64,000 bases of DNA. It comes from Membranipora membranacea. Taxonomy: Eukaryota > Bryozoa > Gymnolaemata > Cheilostomatida > Membraniporidae. How positions within the stretch are numbered: the stretch's first letter is position 1; every line of letters starts with the position of its first letter. The notes beneath the pieces were generated by a model. The model did not search any database and had not been told where the DNA came from. It saw only the letters and a list, made by a program, of their open reading frames with translations. Below, piece by piece: positions 47,735 to 59,608 of this stretch. The translations under genes were made by a program, and so were the position numbers. Location: NCBI GenBank assembly GCA_914767715.1, contig OU612070.1:25904025-25968024 (forward strand), in the 5' to 3' direction.

Positions 47735-48253
47735 GGCATTACAAACAATAATAATGGAAACAAAAACCCCGTTGAGGGACTGCATGATTCCCTGAAGGTT
47801 GCATGGGCATTGGCAAGGGGGAACATGGAATGTGTGCTTACTAACTATAAATACCACCATGATCTTAATACTAACGGAGATCAATATAGGGTTGGGGATG
47901 CAGTTTGCATGAGGGTTCCTCATGTGGTGGTTAGCAATTTGAAGAAATTTTCTTCTTCATATCAAGGGCCTTATCTGGTTGTCATGTTACACAGATTAAA
48001 TACTGATGTTAGGGCACTAGGCACAACTAATTTGCCAGTGGGAACTCAGTTTACTACTAACCTGATGCGTTTGAAGAAAGCTAAGACACCTTTGACATTT
48101 GATTTTAATCCTGACAGCTATGTATCTGTGAAGAGGAAACCGGTTACTAATCCTGCTGTGGCAGTTCCGGCTTCTAACTCCGCTACACCAGCTCAGAATG
48201 ATTCTACTAAGACAAGTTCACATGGCTATAATCTTCGAGCTAGGAATAACTAA
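47732..48253 (+). pseudogene. Integrase C-terminal domain, end of pol (Gypsy-like)
   Basis: One open frame runs through an Ala/Leu-rich helix, YKYHHDLN, GDQYRVGDAV, then KKFSSSYQGPYLVV and NLMRLKKAK, which is the GPY/F type integrase C-terminus. A Ser/Thr/Pro-rich tail ends in YNLRARNN and a stop at 48,253. The catalytic DDE core is absent, so this is a remnant although the frame is clean. The in-frame ATG at 47,835 is not a real start. Confidence 0.72.
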
Positions 48254-48478
48254 ACCCTTCGCACATACACTTATTACAGCTTATGCTATTATTATTCAAT
48301 TTATAAATGTATCTGACCGCTATAAACTAACGGCTTCATTGCTATGGCATGGGCATATACAATAACATTAGTGATGTTTGGCTGAACGATGTGTTATTCA
48401 ATTGACATGTAATTGTGCCCAACAATTATTACCCATAATTAATACCCAAAATTACCACACAAGCTGATTACAAAAAAT
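48254..48478. other. 3' internal untranslated part of the LTR element
   Basis: AT-rich stretch between the integrase stop and the 3' LTR. No obvious polypurine tract. Confidence 0.45.
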
Positions 48479-48898
48479 TGTTTAACTACACATATGTGGT
48501 TGATGACAGGACTTTGATTCAGCCATTTTTTCTATTTTTCCAACAAAAAACTTTTTGAAAAAAGTGTTATGAAGCACTGGATATGGGCTTCTTTTAGTTT
48601 ATATACACATGCATTTATCATAAACACAAAACTGAAGTTTTGTGGATTACTCAAATATATCTGTTTATGTTTTCACTTCTGCTCGGTCAAATAAATTTTT
48701 TTTCATTACGCAGCTAAATATATATGAATTGTGATTTCACCATCAGCTTCCAAAGAAAGAAGTTATTGCCAAATAACAATTTATGTCAAGAGCAATGGTA
48801 GAAATTTGAAAAACCAACGCTATTTTATGAAAAATATTGTTGCCGGTATGCGGCAAAAGCTTTACAATTGGTTGTAAGTATGTAGATGAGTACATACC
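48479..48898 (+). repeat. 3' LTR
   Basis: Starts TGTTTAACTAC, ends near GTACATACC, and matches 45,293-45,713. A 14-bp perfect palindrome, AAACTCCGGAGTTT, lies just beyond it at 48,907-48,920. Confidence 0.78.
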
Positions 48899-49629
48899 GT
48901 GGTGCAAAACTCCGGAGTTTCAGCACACTTAGTTCTGGGCAAAAAATGTCTGACTCAATTCATCTGGGATCGAAAAGAAAAATGTTGCATCATGGATACT
49001 TTGTTTTTGAGGCTAGTCAACGAGAGATATAAATGCTTGAGCAGGATTGGCTTTCGGTCAAGCTGTGCCAATACCTCTTGACGACTTCAATCATTGGCTA
49101 AATCAAAACACTACTCTACGAATTGGTCACTTATCGGTGCTAGATGTTGATCCCTTTTATGACAACAGTAATGGATTGAGGTAACAATAAATGGCTCTAG
49201 GTAAGTGAAAAAAATGCTTCTAATGACACGAAAAATACATTTATCCATAGCACAATACAAAACAATCAATCTCAACACGCCACAGTTTTTTTTAAGTCTG
49301 TGTGTTCCTATCTCCTACTTCCAGCAAATCATAATCACTATTCTCATCAAATTTGTGATGTTAGTTGATTCGAGCATTTGCGACAACATTTAAAAAACAT
49401 TCGTTCCAATGTTTTTGGGATTGCGAGGGTAGTGGAACACTTAATTGCGGACGTTTATGTGTTTGTGTGTTCGACAAGGGGCAACTATATAGAGTTATCT
49501 CTGTCAGGGCAAAGAACCACTTAATGGATATAGCCCAGCACAAAAAAATATTTAAATTGCTGTTTGCTAAGAAGCAGAAGATTGGGCTGCCCCTAAAGAG
49601 GGACGCAAGGTGCCCCAATCCTAATACTG
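48899..49629. other. Unassigned DNA right of the LTR element
   Basis: A short open stretch at 49,041-49,184 (IPLDDFNHWLNQNTTLRIG and on) looks more protein-like than its surroundings and ends near a GAG/GTAACA site. No family is recognised, and it could be a stray exon or element remnant. At 49,484-49,528 a 44-bp stretch repeats 17,530-17,573. A 105-codon ORF at 49,365 overlaps the next repeat and is not supported. Confidence 0.35.
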
Positions 49630-52018
49630 AGAATGTGATACATCCTAGAAAACTAGAATGCATCCTAGAGGTGAGGCCATAGAGGACCTCCTAATCATAT
49701 GTGCGCAGCAAGCTGCCAAAACTGAACTGGCACTAATCGGCCATTGGCAGTGACACTTTGATCTTAGCCAATAGGCTGAGAAGCGAATATTTAAATTTAA
49801 TATATATAAATGTACAATTACTGTTACAAATTCTTGAAAAGACTGTTTTGTCTATGTAACTGTTACTGTGTATCCATATATCGCTATTAAATGCATAGTA
49901 AAAACATTTAATGTATTTATTATTGTATATGGTGAATATCCTGTTTACATGTGATATACAGAACAGTTTTATGAATCTTTACTTGTGACCGCTAGTAGCC
50001 ACAAGGGAGACAACTCATATTCAGCTATTGTGATTTGTAATTGAGTGCAATAACAAGGTTTTACAACTTAGCCCAATGCTAACTTTAGATCAGTGTGCAA
50101 AAAGGTTTCGACGTGAATGAAAAAAACAAAAAAAGATAGATGCAGAGTTTGTCATTCAGTATGTTTGTTTTGAATGGATACAAATGGTTGGTGTGTGATT
50201 AGTAAGGGACCTTGTTAGGTCAGAAAGACTGAGCTGGTGAAAAGAAATGGCCTATAAACCATCTGTATAAGCTCGATATGAATACCATGAGAGGCGAGTT
50301 AGTTACCTTGTTTAGGTAAGTTAAGTGAGCTAGTTAGTGGTCATGGCCTGTAAACCATTTGTAATTGTGCTCAATATAAATTGTGGAATACCACCAGTCA
50401 TTGGTTTTCCTGCAATATTCCAGAACACCAGTTGGGGTTTTCCGACTATGTGTCAGGACAACCCAGGACGCCTGTGTTCCAAGAACTATGCCACTTTTTG
50501 AACCTCACCTTTTGCAAGTTTTAACTTAACGGTGTGCTATAATATCTGCTACCCATTTTGTGCAGGTGAGTTTAGATATCATTTTTGTGATTAGAGAAAT
50601 TTCTGCGGTTAATTGTTACCTAAACAGCAAGATAAGCCTTTACTTAGGTGGCAATATAACATCATTCAACTGAGGGACCACTAGGACCAGGATATCAAGT
50701 GGCGATTGGAACCAGATTTTTATTCATCCTAATAATAAAACGGTACATCTAGAGTGCAATGCTGATAATTTATCTATATTATGTCGATGGGGCCTTTGAC
50801 GTACTTTACTTATATTTTGGCCGAACTGCCACTTCCACTTGTATAGTCGTGGAAATTCCTTATCAATTTTGTGAAACTAGAATGAAAGTTTTCAAGTGAT
50901 GATAGTCAAATTTTGGCCACTTGTTACCAGAATTTGGCTCTTCCTCTACTGATAATAGATTTATATTTATCAAGCTATTTAATTCTCATCATTTTACGAT
51001 TCATCACTATAAATTTTAAAGCATCTATCAACATGAAGCTATAGTTTTCGATGTTCAGATCATTCATCATTCTTATAAATTGATTCGTTTGACAATTGAG
51101 TGAGAACAGGATGACCAGTGTCCTGATTGTCAAAGTTCATAATCTTAATTTTGATCCCGTTAGAGGACGGATTACAAAAACATAACACTGCTACAAGATA
51201 AGGTACTATAATCACCTCTGTAATTTTCAACACAGTTTTTGACCAAAGGATTCCTGACTACAATCAATCGCGCTTCAAATTAAAAAACACACCATGAATA
51301 AACTTCCATTAACAAAAGCTCCTGAGGTCCGGATAATATTAAATATTTCTCCTAATTTGCACCAACTTTTTATACTGACAATGTATGGCAGTTTCCTCTT
51401 TTCTATAAAAATTGAGGTGTATTTCTCAACAAAATACTTCACAAACTTTTCTCTTCTCTTAAGTATGCATTAGTGTGAATAGTTTGACATGCGCCTAATT
51501 ACGGACACACAGCATGGGATATCCTCATTCAGAGTATGGATCTGACACTAGTTAGCCATTGGCAGTGACGCTTTTATCTTAATAAATGACATCTATTATT
51601 ATTGAATCTGGTGCCAATTACCACTTTATATCCTGGTCCTCCTTTAAATGATTTAATATAGACACCTCAGTAAAGCCTTGCTGTTTGTGTTAAACCATTT
51701 AATCTCTTTATTCACCAAAGATATTGATGATATCTGAGCTGAGATACTGTCTCCTTGATGATAGTATTAAGCAGATGGAGGTGAATGCAGCAGTGCAAGC
51801 TAGCAACAGGGACGAGCTGTGATTTCATAATTTCAGGATTGCCTCTCTAAACTATTATAAACTTAGTGACAACAATGTGATGAGGTATGCCGTCAGTATC
51901 GACTGAAAAGAAACCAGTAATTGAGTAATTAGGGCAATGAACTCCCTCTCCTTAAGGAATAACAATATACTTGTTGAGGGCGTGACATAATGTGATGAAC
52001 TAGACATTCGGCCTGTTA
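49630..52018. repeat. Isolated, rearranged copy of the 1.86-kb unit
   Basis: 49,630-49,770 is an old fragment of the unit (CATCCTAGA to GCAGTGACACTTTGATCTTA). From TTAAATGCATAG (about 49,886) to 51,034 runs the second part of the unit. About 440 bp of unrelated DNA (51,035-51,476) follows, and then the first part of the unit to CCTGTTAAA at 52,018. The ~2.1-kb copy therefore begins and ends at the array's phase point, with TTAAA at both edges. Confidence 0.8.
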
Positions 52019-52299
52019 AACCACTTTCAAAGCATAGGCTAATTGTGGTAGTTCTATTAGGAAATGTTTGCTGTTATTGTGTATGCCAGTAATGATTGGA
52101 AAGTAAACATGGAATCCAGTACACCAAATGGTATCTGGACTTTCATTTGCTGAGAACCTTAACTGAAGTCAACTCAGAGCAGAGCAGATTGTTTTCCTAA
52201 GTTGATTGTGTGGTGGTGAACTGTGCTAGGCGCATCTGTTCCTTCAATGAAATATGCATGTAATTGACAATTACAACACAAGCCGATATTAATATTAGA
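52019..52299. other. Spacer before satellite array
   Basis: No feature recognised. Confidence 0.4.
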
Positions 52300-55200
52300 A
52301 GCGTGATACCCTTCATTGGTAAAATTTTTGAAATTTCAAGTCAGGTTATAACCCACCAGTTAATCAGAGGATTCCAGTATTCTACATTTTGACTGAAGCC
52401 AATAAGAGCTTGAACTGGTTGGAGTTTGATAAGAATCCAACAGAGATTTAATTTTTCTATGATGCCGTCATGAATTTTTTTTTTAGCAAAAGTGAGCCTA
52501 ATTAAAACGGAAGCTGACGGAGAGTGAAAAGCCGCAGAGCCAAACGGTTTGCCCATTCGAGATGAGCAGGAGTTGCTCCTCCTTATGAGCTAGGTTTGAT
52601 GGGAATCTATTTTTTGATCCTAGCGAAAAAAAGCGTGATACCCTCCCTTTGTATTATTTTTAAAAGTTCAAGTCAGCGTTATGACCCACCAGTTAATCAG
52701 AGGATTCCAATATTCTGCAGTTTGAATAAGGCCAATAAGAGCTTGAACTGGTTGGAGCTTGATAAGAATCCAACAGAAATTTCTATTTTGTATGCTGCCG
52801 TTTGGCATGTTTTTTTTTGCAAAAATGACCCTAATTAAAACGGACGCTGACGGAGAGTGAAAAGCCACAGAGCCAAACAGTTTGAAGATTCAAGATGAGC
52901 AGGAATTGCTCCTCCTTATGAGGTAGGTTTGAAGGGAAACTATGTTTTGATCTTGGCGAAAAAAAAGCGTGATACCCTCCCTTGGTACAATTTTTAAATT
53001 TCAAGTCAGCGTTATGACCAACCAGTTAATCAGAGGATTCCAATATTCTGCATTTTGAATGAGACCAATAAGAGCTTGAACTGGTTGGAATTTGATAAGA
53101 ATCCAACAGAGAGTTAATTTTGCTATGGTGTGGTTTGGCTTTTTTTTTTTAGCAAAAGTGACCCCAATCAAAACAGACGTTAACGGAGAGTGAAAAGCTG
53201 CAGAGTCCAGCGGTTTGTAAATTCGAGATAAGCAGGAGTTGCTCCTCCATATGAGGTAGGTTTGAAGGGAATCTATTTTTTGATCTTGGCCAAAAAAAGC
53301 GTGATATCCTTTCTTGGTATAATTTTTTGAAATTTCAAGTCAGCGTTATGACCAACCAGTTAATCAGAGGATTCCAATGTTCTGCATTTTGAATGCGGCC
53401 AATAAGAGCTTGAACTGGTGGAGTTTGATGATAATCCAACAGAGATTTAATTTCTCTATGCTGCCGTTTGGCACGTTTTTTTTAGCAAAAGTGACCGTAA
53501 TCAAAACAGACGCTGACGGGGAGTGAAAAGCCGCAGAGCCAAACGGTTTCCCGATTCGAGATGAGCATGAGTTGCTCCTCCATATGAGCTAGGTTTGAAT
53601 GGAATCTAATTTTTATCTTAGCAAAAAAAAGCGTGATACCCTTTCTTGGTATAATTTTTTGAAATTTCAAGTCAGCGTTATGACCTACCAGTTAATCAGA
53701 GGATTCCAATATTCTGCATTTTGAATGAGGCCAATAAGAGCTTGAACTGGTAGGAGTTCGATAAGAATCCAAGAGAGATTTAATTTTTCTATGCTGCCGT
53801 TTGGCATGTTATTTTTTAGCAAAAGTAACCCTAATTAAAATGGATGGTGACGGAGAGTGAAAAGCCGCAGAGCCAAACGGTTTGCAGATTCAAGATGAGC
53901 AGGAGTCGCTTCTCCTTATGAGCTAGGTTTGAAGGGAATCTATTTTTTTATCTTGGCTTAAAATAAGCGTGGTACCCTCCTTTGGTATAATTTTTTTCAT
54001 TTCAAGTCAGCGTTATGACCCACCAGTTAATCATAGGATTCCAATTATCTGCATTTTGAATGAGGCCAATAAGAGCTTGAACTGGTTGGTGTTTAATAAG
54101 AATCCAACAGATATTTAATCCTTCCATGCTGCCGTTTGGCATGTTTTTTTTTGCAAAAATGACCCTAATTAAAACGGACGCTGACGGAGAGTGAAAAGCC
54201 ACAGAGCCAAAAAGTTTGAAGATTCAAGATGAGCAGGATTTGCTCCTCCTTATGAGGTAGGTTTGAAGGGAAACTATGTTTTTATCTTGGCGAAAAAAAA
54301 GCGTGATACCCTCCCTTGGTACAATATTTAAATTTCAAGTCAGCGTTATGACCAACCAGTTAATCAGAGGATTCCAATATTCTGCATTTTGAATGAGGCC
54401 AATAAGAGCTTGAACTGGTTGGAGTTTGATAAGAATCCAAGAGAGATTCAATTTTGCTATGGTGTGGTTTGGCTTTTTTTTTTTAGCAAAAGTGACCCTA
54501 ATAAAAACAGACGTTAATGGAGAGTGAAAAGCCGCAGAGTCAAACGGTTTGTAAATTCGAGATAAGCAGGAGTTGCTCCTCCATATGAGGTAGGTTTGAA
54601 GGGAATCTATTTTTTGATCTTGGCCAAAAAAAGCGTGATACCCTTTCTTGGTATAATTTTTTGAAATTTCAAGTCAGCGTTATGACCAACCAGTTAATCA
54701 GAGGATTCCAATATTCTGCATTTTGAATGCGGCCAATAAGAGCGCGAACTGGTGGAGTTTGATAATAATCCAACAGAGATTTAATTTCTCTATGCTGCCG
54801 TTTGGTATGTTTTTTTTAGCAAAAGTGACCCTAATCAAAACAGACGCTGACGGGGAGTGAAAAGCCGCAGAGCCAAACGGTTTGCCGATTCGAGATGAGC
54901 ATGAGTTGCTCCTCCATATGAGCTAGGTTTGAATGGAATCTAATTTTTATCTTAGCGAAAAAAAGCGTGATACCCTTTCTTGGTATATTTTTTTTGAAAT
55001 TTCAAGTCAGCGTTATGACCTACCAGTTAATCAGAGGATTCCAATATTCTGCATTTTGAATGAGGCCAATAAGAGCTTGAACTGTTTGGAGTTTAATAAG
55101 AATCCAACAGATATTTAATCCTTCCATGCTGGCAGTTGGCATGTTTTTTTTAGCAAAAGTGACCCTAATTTAAACATATGGTGACGGAGAGTGAAAAGCC

Positions 55201-58200
55201 GCAGAGCCAAACGGTTTGCAGATTCAAGATGAGCAGGAGTTGCTCCTCCTTATGAGCTAGGTTTGAACGGAATCTATTTTTTGATCTTGGCGAAAAAAAA
55301 GCGTGATACCCTCCCTTGGTATAATTGTTAAAATTTCAAGTCAGCGTTATAACCCACCAGTTAATCAGAGGATTCCAATATTCTGCATTTTGAATGAGGC
55401 CAATAAAAGCTTGAACTGGTTGGAGTTTGATAAGAATCCAAGAGAGATTTAATTTTTTTATGCTGCCGTTTGGCATGTTTTTTTTAGCAAAAGTGACCCT
55501 AATTAAAATGGATGCTGACGGAGAGTGAAAAGCCGCAGAGTCAAACAGTTTGCAGATACGAGATGAGCAGGAGTTGCTCCTCTTTATGAGGTAGGTTTGA
55601 AAGGAATCTATTTTTTGATCTTGGCTAAAAACAAGCGTGGTACCCTCCCTTGGTATAATTTTAGAAATTTCAAGTCAGCTTTATGACCCACCAGTTAATC
55701 AGATGATTCCAATATTATGCATTTTGAATGAGGCCAATAAGAGCTTGAACTGGTTGGAGTTTGATAAGAATCCAAGAGAGATTTAATTTTGCTATGGTGT
55801 GGTTTGGCTTTTTTTTTTTAGCAAAAGTGACCCTAATCAAAACAGACGTTAATGGAGAGTGAAAAGCCGCAGAGTCAAACGGTTTGTAAATTCGAGATAA
55901 GCAGGAGTTGCTCCTCCATATGAGGTAGGTTTGAAGGGAATCTATTTTTTGATCTTGGCCAAAAAAAGCGTGATACCCTTTCTTGGTATAATTTTTTGAA
56001 ATTTCAAGTCAGCGTTATGACCAACCAGTTAATCAGAGGATTCCAATATTCTGCATTTTGAATGCGGCCAATAAGAGCGCGAACTGGTGGAGTTTGATAA
56101 TAATCCAACAGAGATTTAATTTCTCTATGCTGCCGTTTGGTATGTTTTTTTTAGCAAAAGTGACCCTAATCAAAACAGACGCTGACGGGGAGTGAAAAGC
56201 CGCAGAGCCAAACGGTTTGCCGATTCGAGATAAGCATGAGTTGCTCCTCCATATGAGCTAGGTTTGAATGGAATCTAATTTTTATCTTAGCGAAAAAAAG
56301 CGTGATACCCTTTCTTGGTATATTTTTTTGAAATTTCAAGTCAGCGTTATGACCTACCAGTTAATCAAGGGATTCCAATATTCTGCATTTTGAATGAGGC
56401 CAATAAGAGCTTGAACTGTTTGGAGTTTAATAAGAATCCAACAGATATTTAATCCTTCCATGCTGGCAGTTGGCATGTTTTTTTTAGCAAAAGTGACCCT
56501 AATTTAAACATATGGTGACGGAGAGTGAAAAGCCGCAGAGCCAAACGGTTTGCAGATTCAAGATGAGCAGGAGTTGCTCCTCCTTATGAGCTAGGTTTGA
56601 ACGGAATCTATTTTTTGATCTTGGCGAAAAAAAAGCGTGATACCCTCCCTTGGTATAATTGTTAAAATTTCAAGTCAGCGTTATAACCCACCAGTTAATC
56701 AGAGGATTCCAATATTCTGCATTTTGAATGAGGCCAATAAAAGCTTGAACTGGTTGGAGTTTGATAAGAATCCAAGAGAGATTTAATTTTTTTATGCTGC
56801 CGTTTGGCATGTTTTTTTTAGCAAAAGTGACCCTAATTAAAATGGACGCTGACGGAAGGTGAAAAGCCGCAGAGTCAAACGGTTTGCAGATACGAGATGA
56901 GCAGGAGTTGCTCCTTTTCATGAGGTAGGTTTGAAAGGAATCTATTTTTTGATCTTGGCTAAAAACAAGCGTGGTACCCTCCCTTGGTATAATTTTAGAA
57001 ATTTCAAGTCAGCTTTATGACCCACCAGTTAATCAGATGATTCCAATATTATGCATTTTGAATGAGGCCAATAAGAGCTTGAACTGGTTGGAGTTTGATA
57101 AGAAACCAACAGATATTTAATCCTTCTATGCTGCCGTTTGGCATGTTTTTTTAGCAAAAGTGACCCTAATTAAAACGGACGCCGACGGAGAGTGAAAAGC
57201 TGCAGAGCCAAACAGTTTGCAGTTTCTACATGAGCAGCAGTTGCTCCTTCTTATGAGGTAGATTTGAAAGGAAACTATTTTTTGAGCTTGGCGAAAAAAA
57301 AGTGTGATACCCTCCCTTGGTATAATTGTTAAAATTTCAAGTCAGCGTTATGACCCACCAGTTAATCAGAGGATTCCAATATTCTGCATTTTGAATGAGG
57401 CCAATAAGAGCTTGAACTGGTTGGAGTTTGATAAGAATCCAACAGAGATTTAATTTTTCTATGCTGCCGTTTGGCATGTTTTTTTTTAGCAAAAGTAACC
57501 CTAATTAAAACAGACGGTGACAGAGAGTGAAAAGCCGCAGAGCCAAACGGTTTGCAGATTCAAGATGAGCAGGAGTTGCTCCTCCTTATGAGCTAGGTTT
57601 GAACAAAATCTATTTTTTGATCTTGGCTAAAAATAAGCGTGGTACCCTCCCTTGATATAATTTTAGAAATTTCAAGTCAGCTTTATGACCCACCAGTTAA
57701 TCAGATGATTCCAATATTCTGCATTTTGAATGAGGCCAATAAGAGCTTGAACTGGTTGGAGTTTGATAAGAAACCAACAGATATTTAATCCTTCTATGCT
57801 GCCGTTCGGCATGTTTTAGTTAGCAAAAGTGACCCTAATTAAAATGGACGCTGACGGAGAGTGAAATGCCGCAGAGTCAAACGGTTTGCAGATACGAGAT
57901 GAGCAGGAGTTGCTCCTCTTTATGAGGTAGGTTTGAAAGGACTATTTGTTGATCTTGGCGAAAAAAAAGCGTGATACCCTCCCTTGGTACAATTGTTAAA
58001 ATTTCAAGTCAGCGTTATGACCCACCAGTTAATCAGAGGATTCCAATATTCTGCATTTTGAGTGAGGCCAATAACAGCTTGAACCGGTTGGAGTTTGATA
58101 AGAATCCAACAGAGAATTGATTTTTCTATGCTGCCGTTTGGCTTTTTTTTTTAGCAAAAGTGACCCTAATTAAAACAGATGGTAACGGAGAGTGAAAAGC

Positions 58201-59608
58201 CGCAGAGTCAAACGGTTTGCAGATTCGAGATAAGCAGGAGTTGCTCCTCCTTATGAGCTAGGTTTGAACGGAATTTATTTTTTGATTTTTGCGAAAAATA
58301 AGCGTGGTACCCTCCCTTGGTATAATTTTAGAAATTTCAAGTCAGCTTTATGACCCACCAGTTAATCAGAGGATTCCAATTGTCTGCATTTTGAATGAGG
58401 CCAATAAGAGCCTGAACTGGTTGGAGTTTGATCAGAATCCAAAAGAGATTTAATCCTTCCATGCTGCCGTTTGGCATGTCTTTTTAGCAAAAGTTACCCT
58501 AATTAAAACGGACGCTGACGGAGCGTGAAAATCCACAGAGCCAAACAGTTTGCAGATTAAACATGTGCAGGAGTTGCTCCTTTTTATGAGGTAGGTTTGA
58601 AGGGAAACTATTTTTTATCTTGGTGAAAAAAAAGCGTGATACCCTCCTTTGGTACAATTTTTGAAATTTCAAGTCAGCGTTATGACCCACCAGTTAATTA
58701 GAGGATTCCAATATTCTGCATTTTGAATGAGGCCAATAAGAGCTTGAACTGGTTGGAGTTTGATAAGAATCCAACAGAGAATTAATTTTTCTATGCTGCC
58801 GTTTGGCTTTTTTTGTTTAGCAAAAGTGACCCTAATTAAAACAGACGCTGACGGGGAGTGAAAAGACGCAGAGCCGAACGGTTTGCCGATTCGAGTTGAG
58901 CATGAGTTGCTCCTTCATATGAGCTAGGTTTGAATGGAATCTATTTTTTATCTTAGCGAAAAAAAGCGTGATACCCTTTCTTGGTATAATTTTTTGAAAT
59001 TTCAAGTCAGCGTTATGACCTACCAGTTATTCAGAGGATTCCAATAGTCTGCATTTTGAATGAGGCCAATAACAGCTTGAACTGGTTGGAGTTTGATAAG
59101 AATCCAACAGAGAATTAATTTATCTATGCTGCCGTTTGGCTTTTTTTGTTTAGCAAAAGTGACCCTAATTAAAACAGACGACGACGGAGAGTGCAAAGCC
59201 GCAGAGCCAAACGGTTTGCCGATTCGAGATGAGCATGAGTTGCTCCTTTTTATGAGGTAGATTTGAAAGGAATCTATTTTTTGATCTTGCCGAAAAAAAA
59301 GCGTGATACCCTCCCTTGGTACAATTGTTAAAATTTCAAGTCAGCGTTATGACCCACCAGTTAATCAGAGGATTCCAATATTCTGCATTTTGAGTGAGGC
59401 CAATAACAGCTTGAACCGGTTGGAGTTTGATAAGAATCCAACAGAGAATTGATTTTTCTATGCTGCCGTTTGGCTTTTTTTTTTAGCAAAAGTGACCCTA
59501 ATTAAAACAGATGGTAACGGAGAGTGAAAAGCCGCAGAGTCAAACGGTTTGCACATTCGAGATAAGCAGGAGTTGCTTCTCCTTACGAGATAGGTTTGAA
59601 GGGAAATC
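52300..59608. repeat. ~333-bp satellite array, part 1 (about 22 monomers)
   Basis: Head-to-tail monomers of 331-336 bp, each with AAGTCAGCGTTATGACC, GGATTCCAATATTCTGCA, a poly-T run before AGCAAAAGTGACCCTAAT, and GAGCAGGAGTTGCTCCTCC. Within a monomer there are inverted pairs (GTCAGCGT/ACGCTGAC and CCAACCAGTT/AACTGGTTGG) and a small hairpin GAGCA-GGAGT-TGCTC. ORFs of 60-83 codons recur on both strands only because the monomers are alike. Confidence 0.95.
53122..57100. repeat. Four-monomer higher-order repeat
   Basis: The marker GCTATGGTGTGGTTTGGC occurs at 53,122, 54,456 and 55,791, intervals of 1,334 and 1,335 bp, four monomers each. The second and third blocks are almost identical, sharing rare variants such as GAATGCGGCC (54,726 and 56,061) and GGCTAAAAACAAGCG (about 55,623 and 56,957). 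The first block is more diverged. Confidence 0.85.

Larger units (their letters stand above)
45293..48898 (+). mobile_element. Degraded LTR retroelement (Ty3/Gypsy-like) with glycoprotein region
   Basis: Two direct repeats of about 420 bp flank 2.8 kb containing a gag remnant, a glycoprotein-like region and an integrase C-terminus. Protease, reverse transcriptase, RNase H and the integrase core are missing. The five bases on each side do not match (GCAAC and GTGGT), so there is no target duplication. No clear primer-binding site or polypurine tract was found. It is an old, rearranged copy with many frame breaks. Confidence 0.8.

Noticed and set aside
49886-52018. piggyBac-type insertion suggested by TTAA at the edges of the isolated unit
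   Set aside because: No terminal inverted repeats or CCC-type ends follow the TTAA, and the same TTAAA is simply the unit junction inside the tandem arrays.
52858-52865. CTGACGGAGAGTGAAAAG in satellite monomers, considered as a hammerhead core
   Set aside because: The CUGANGA core is not met, and stem II cannot form between the core halves.
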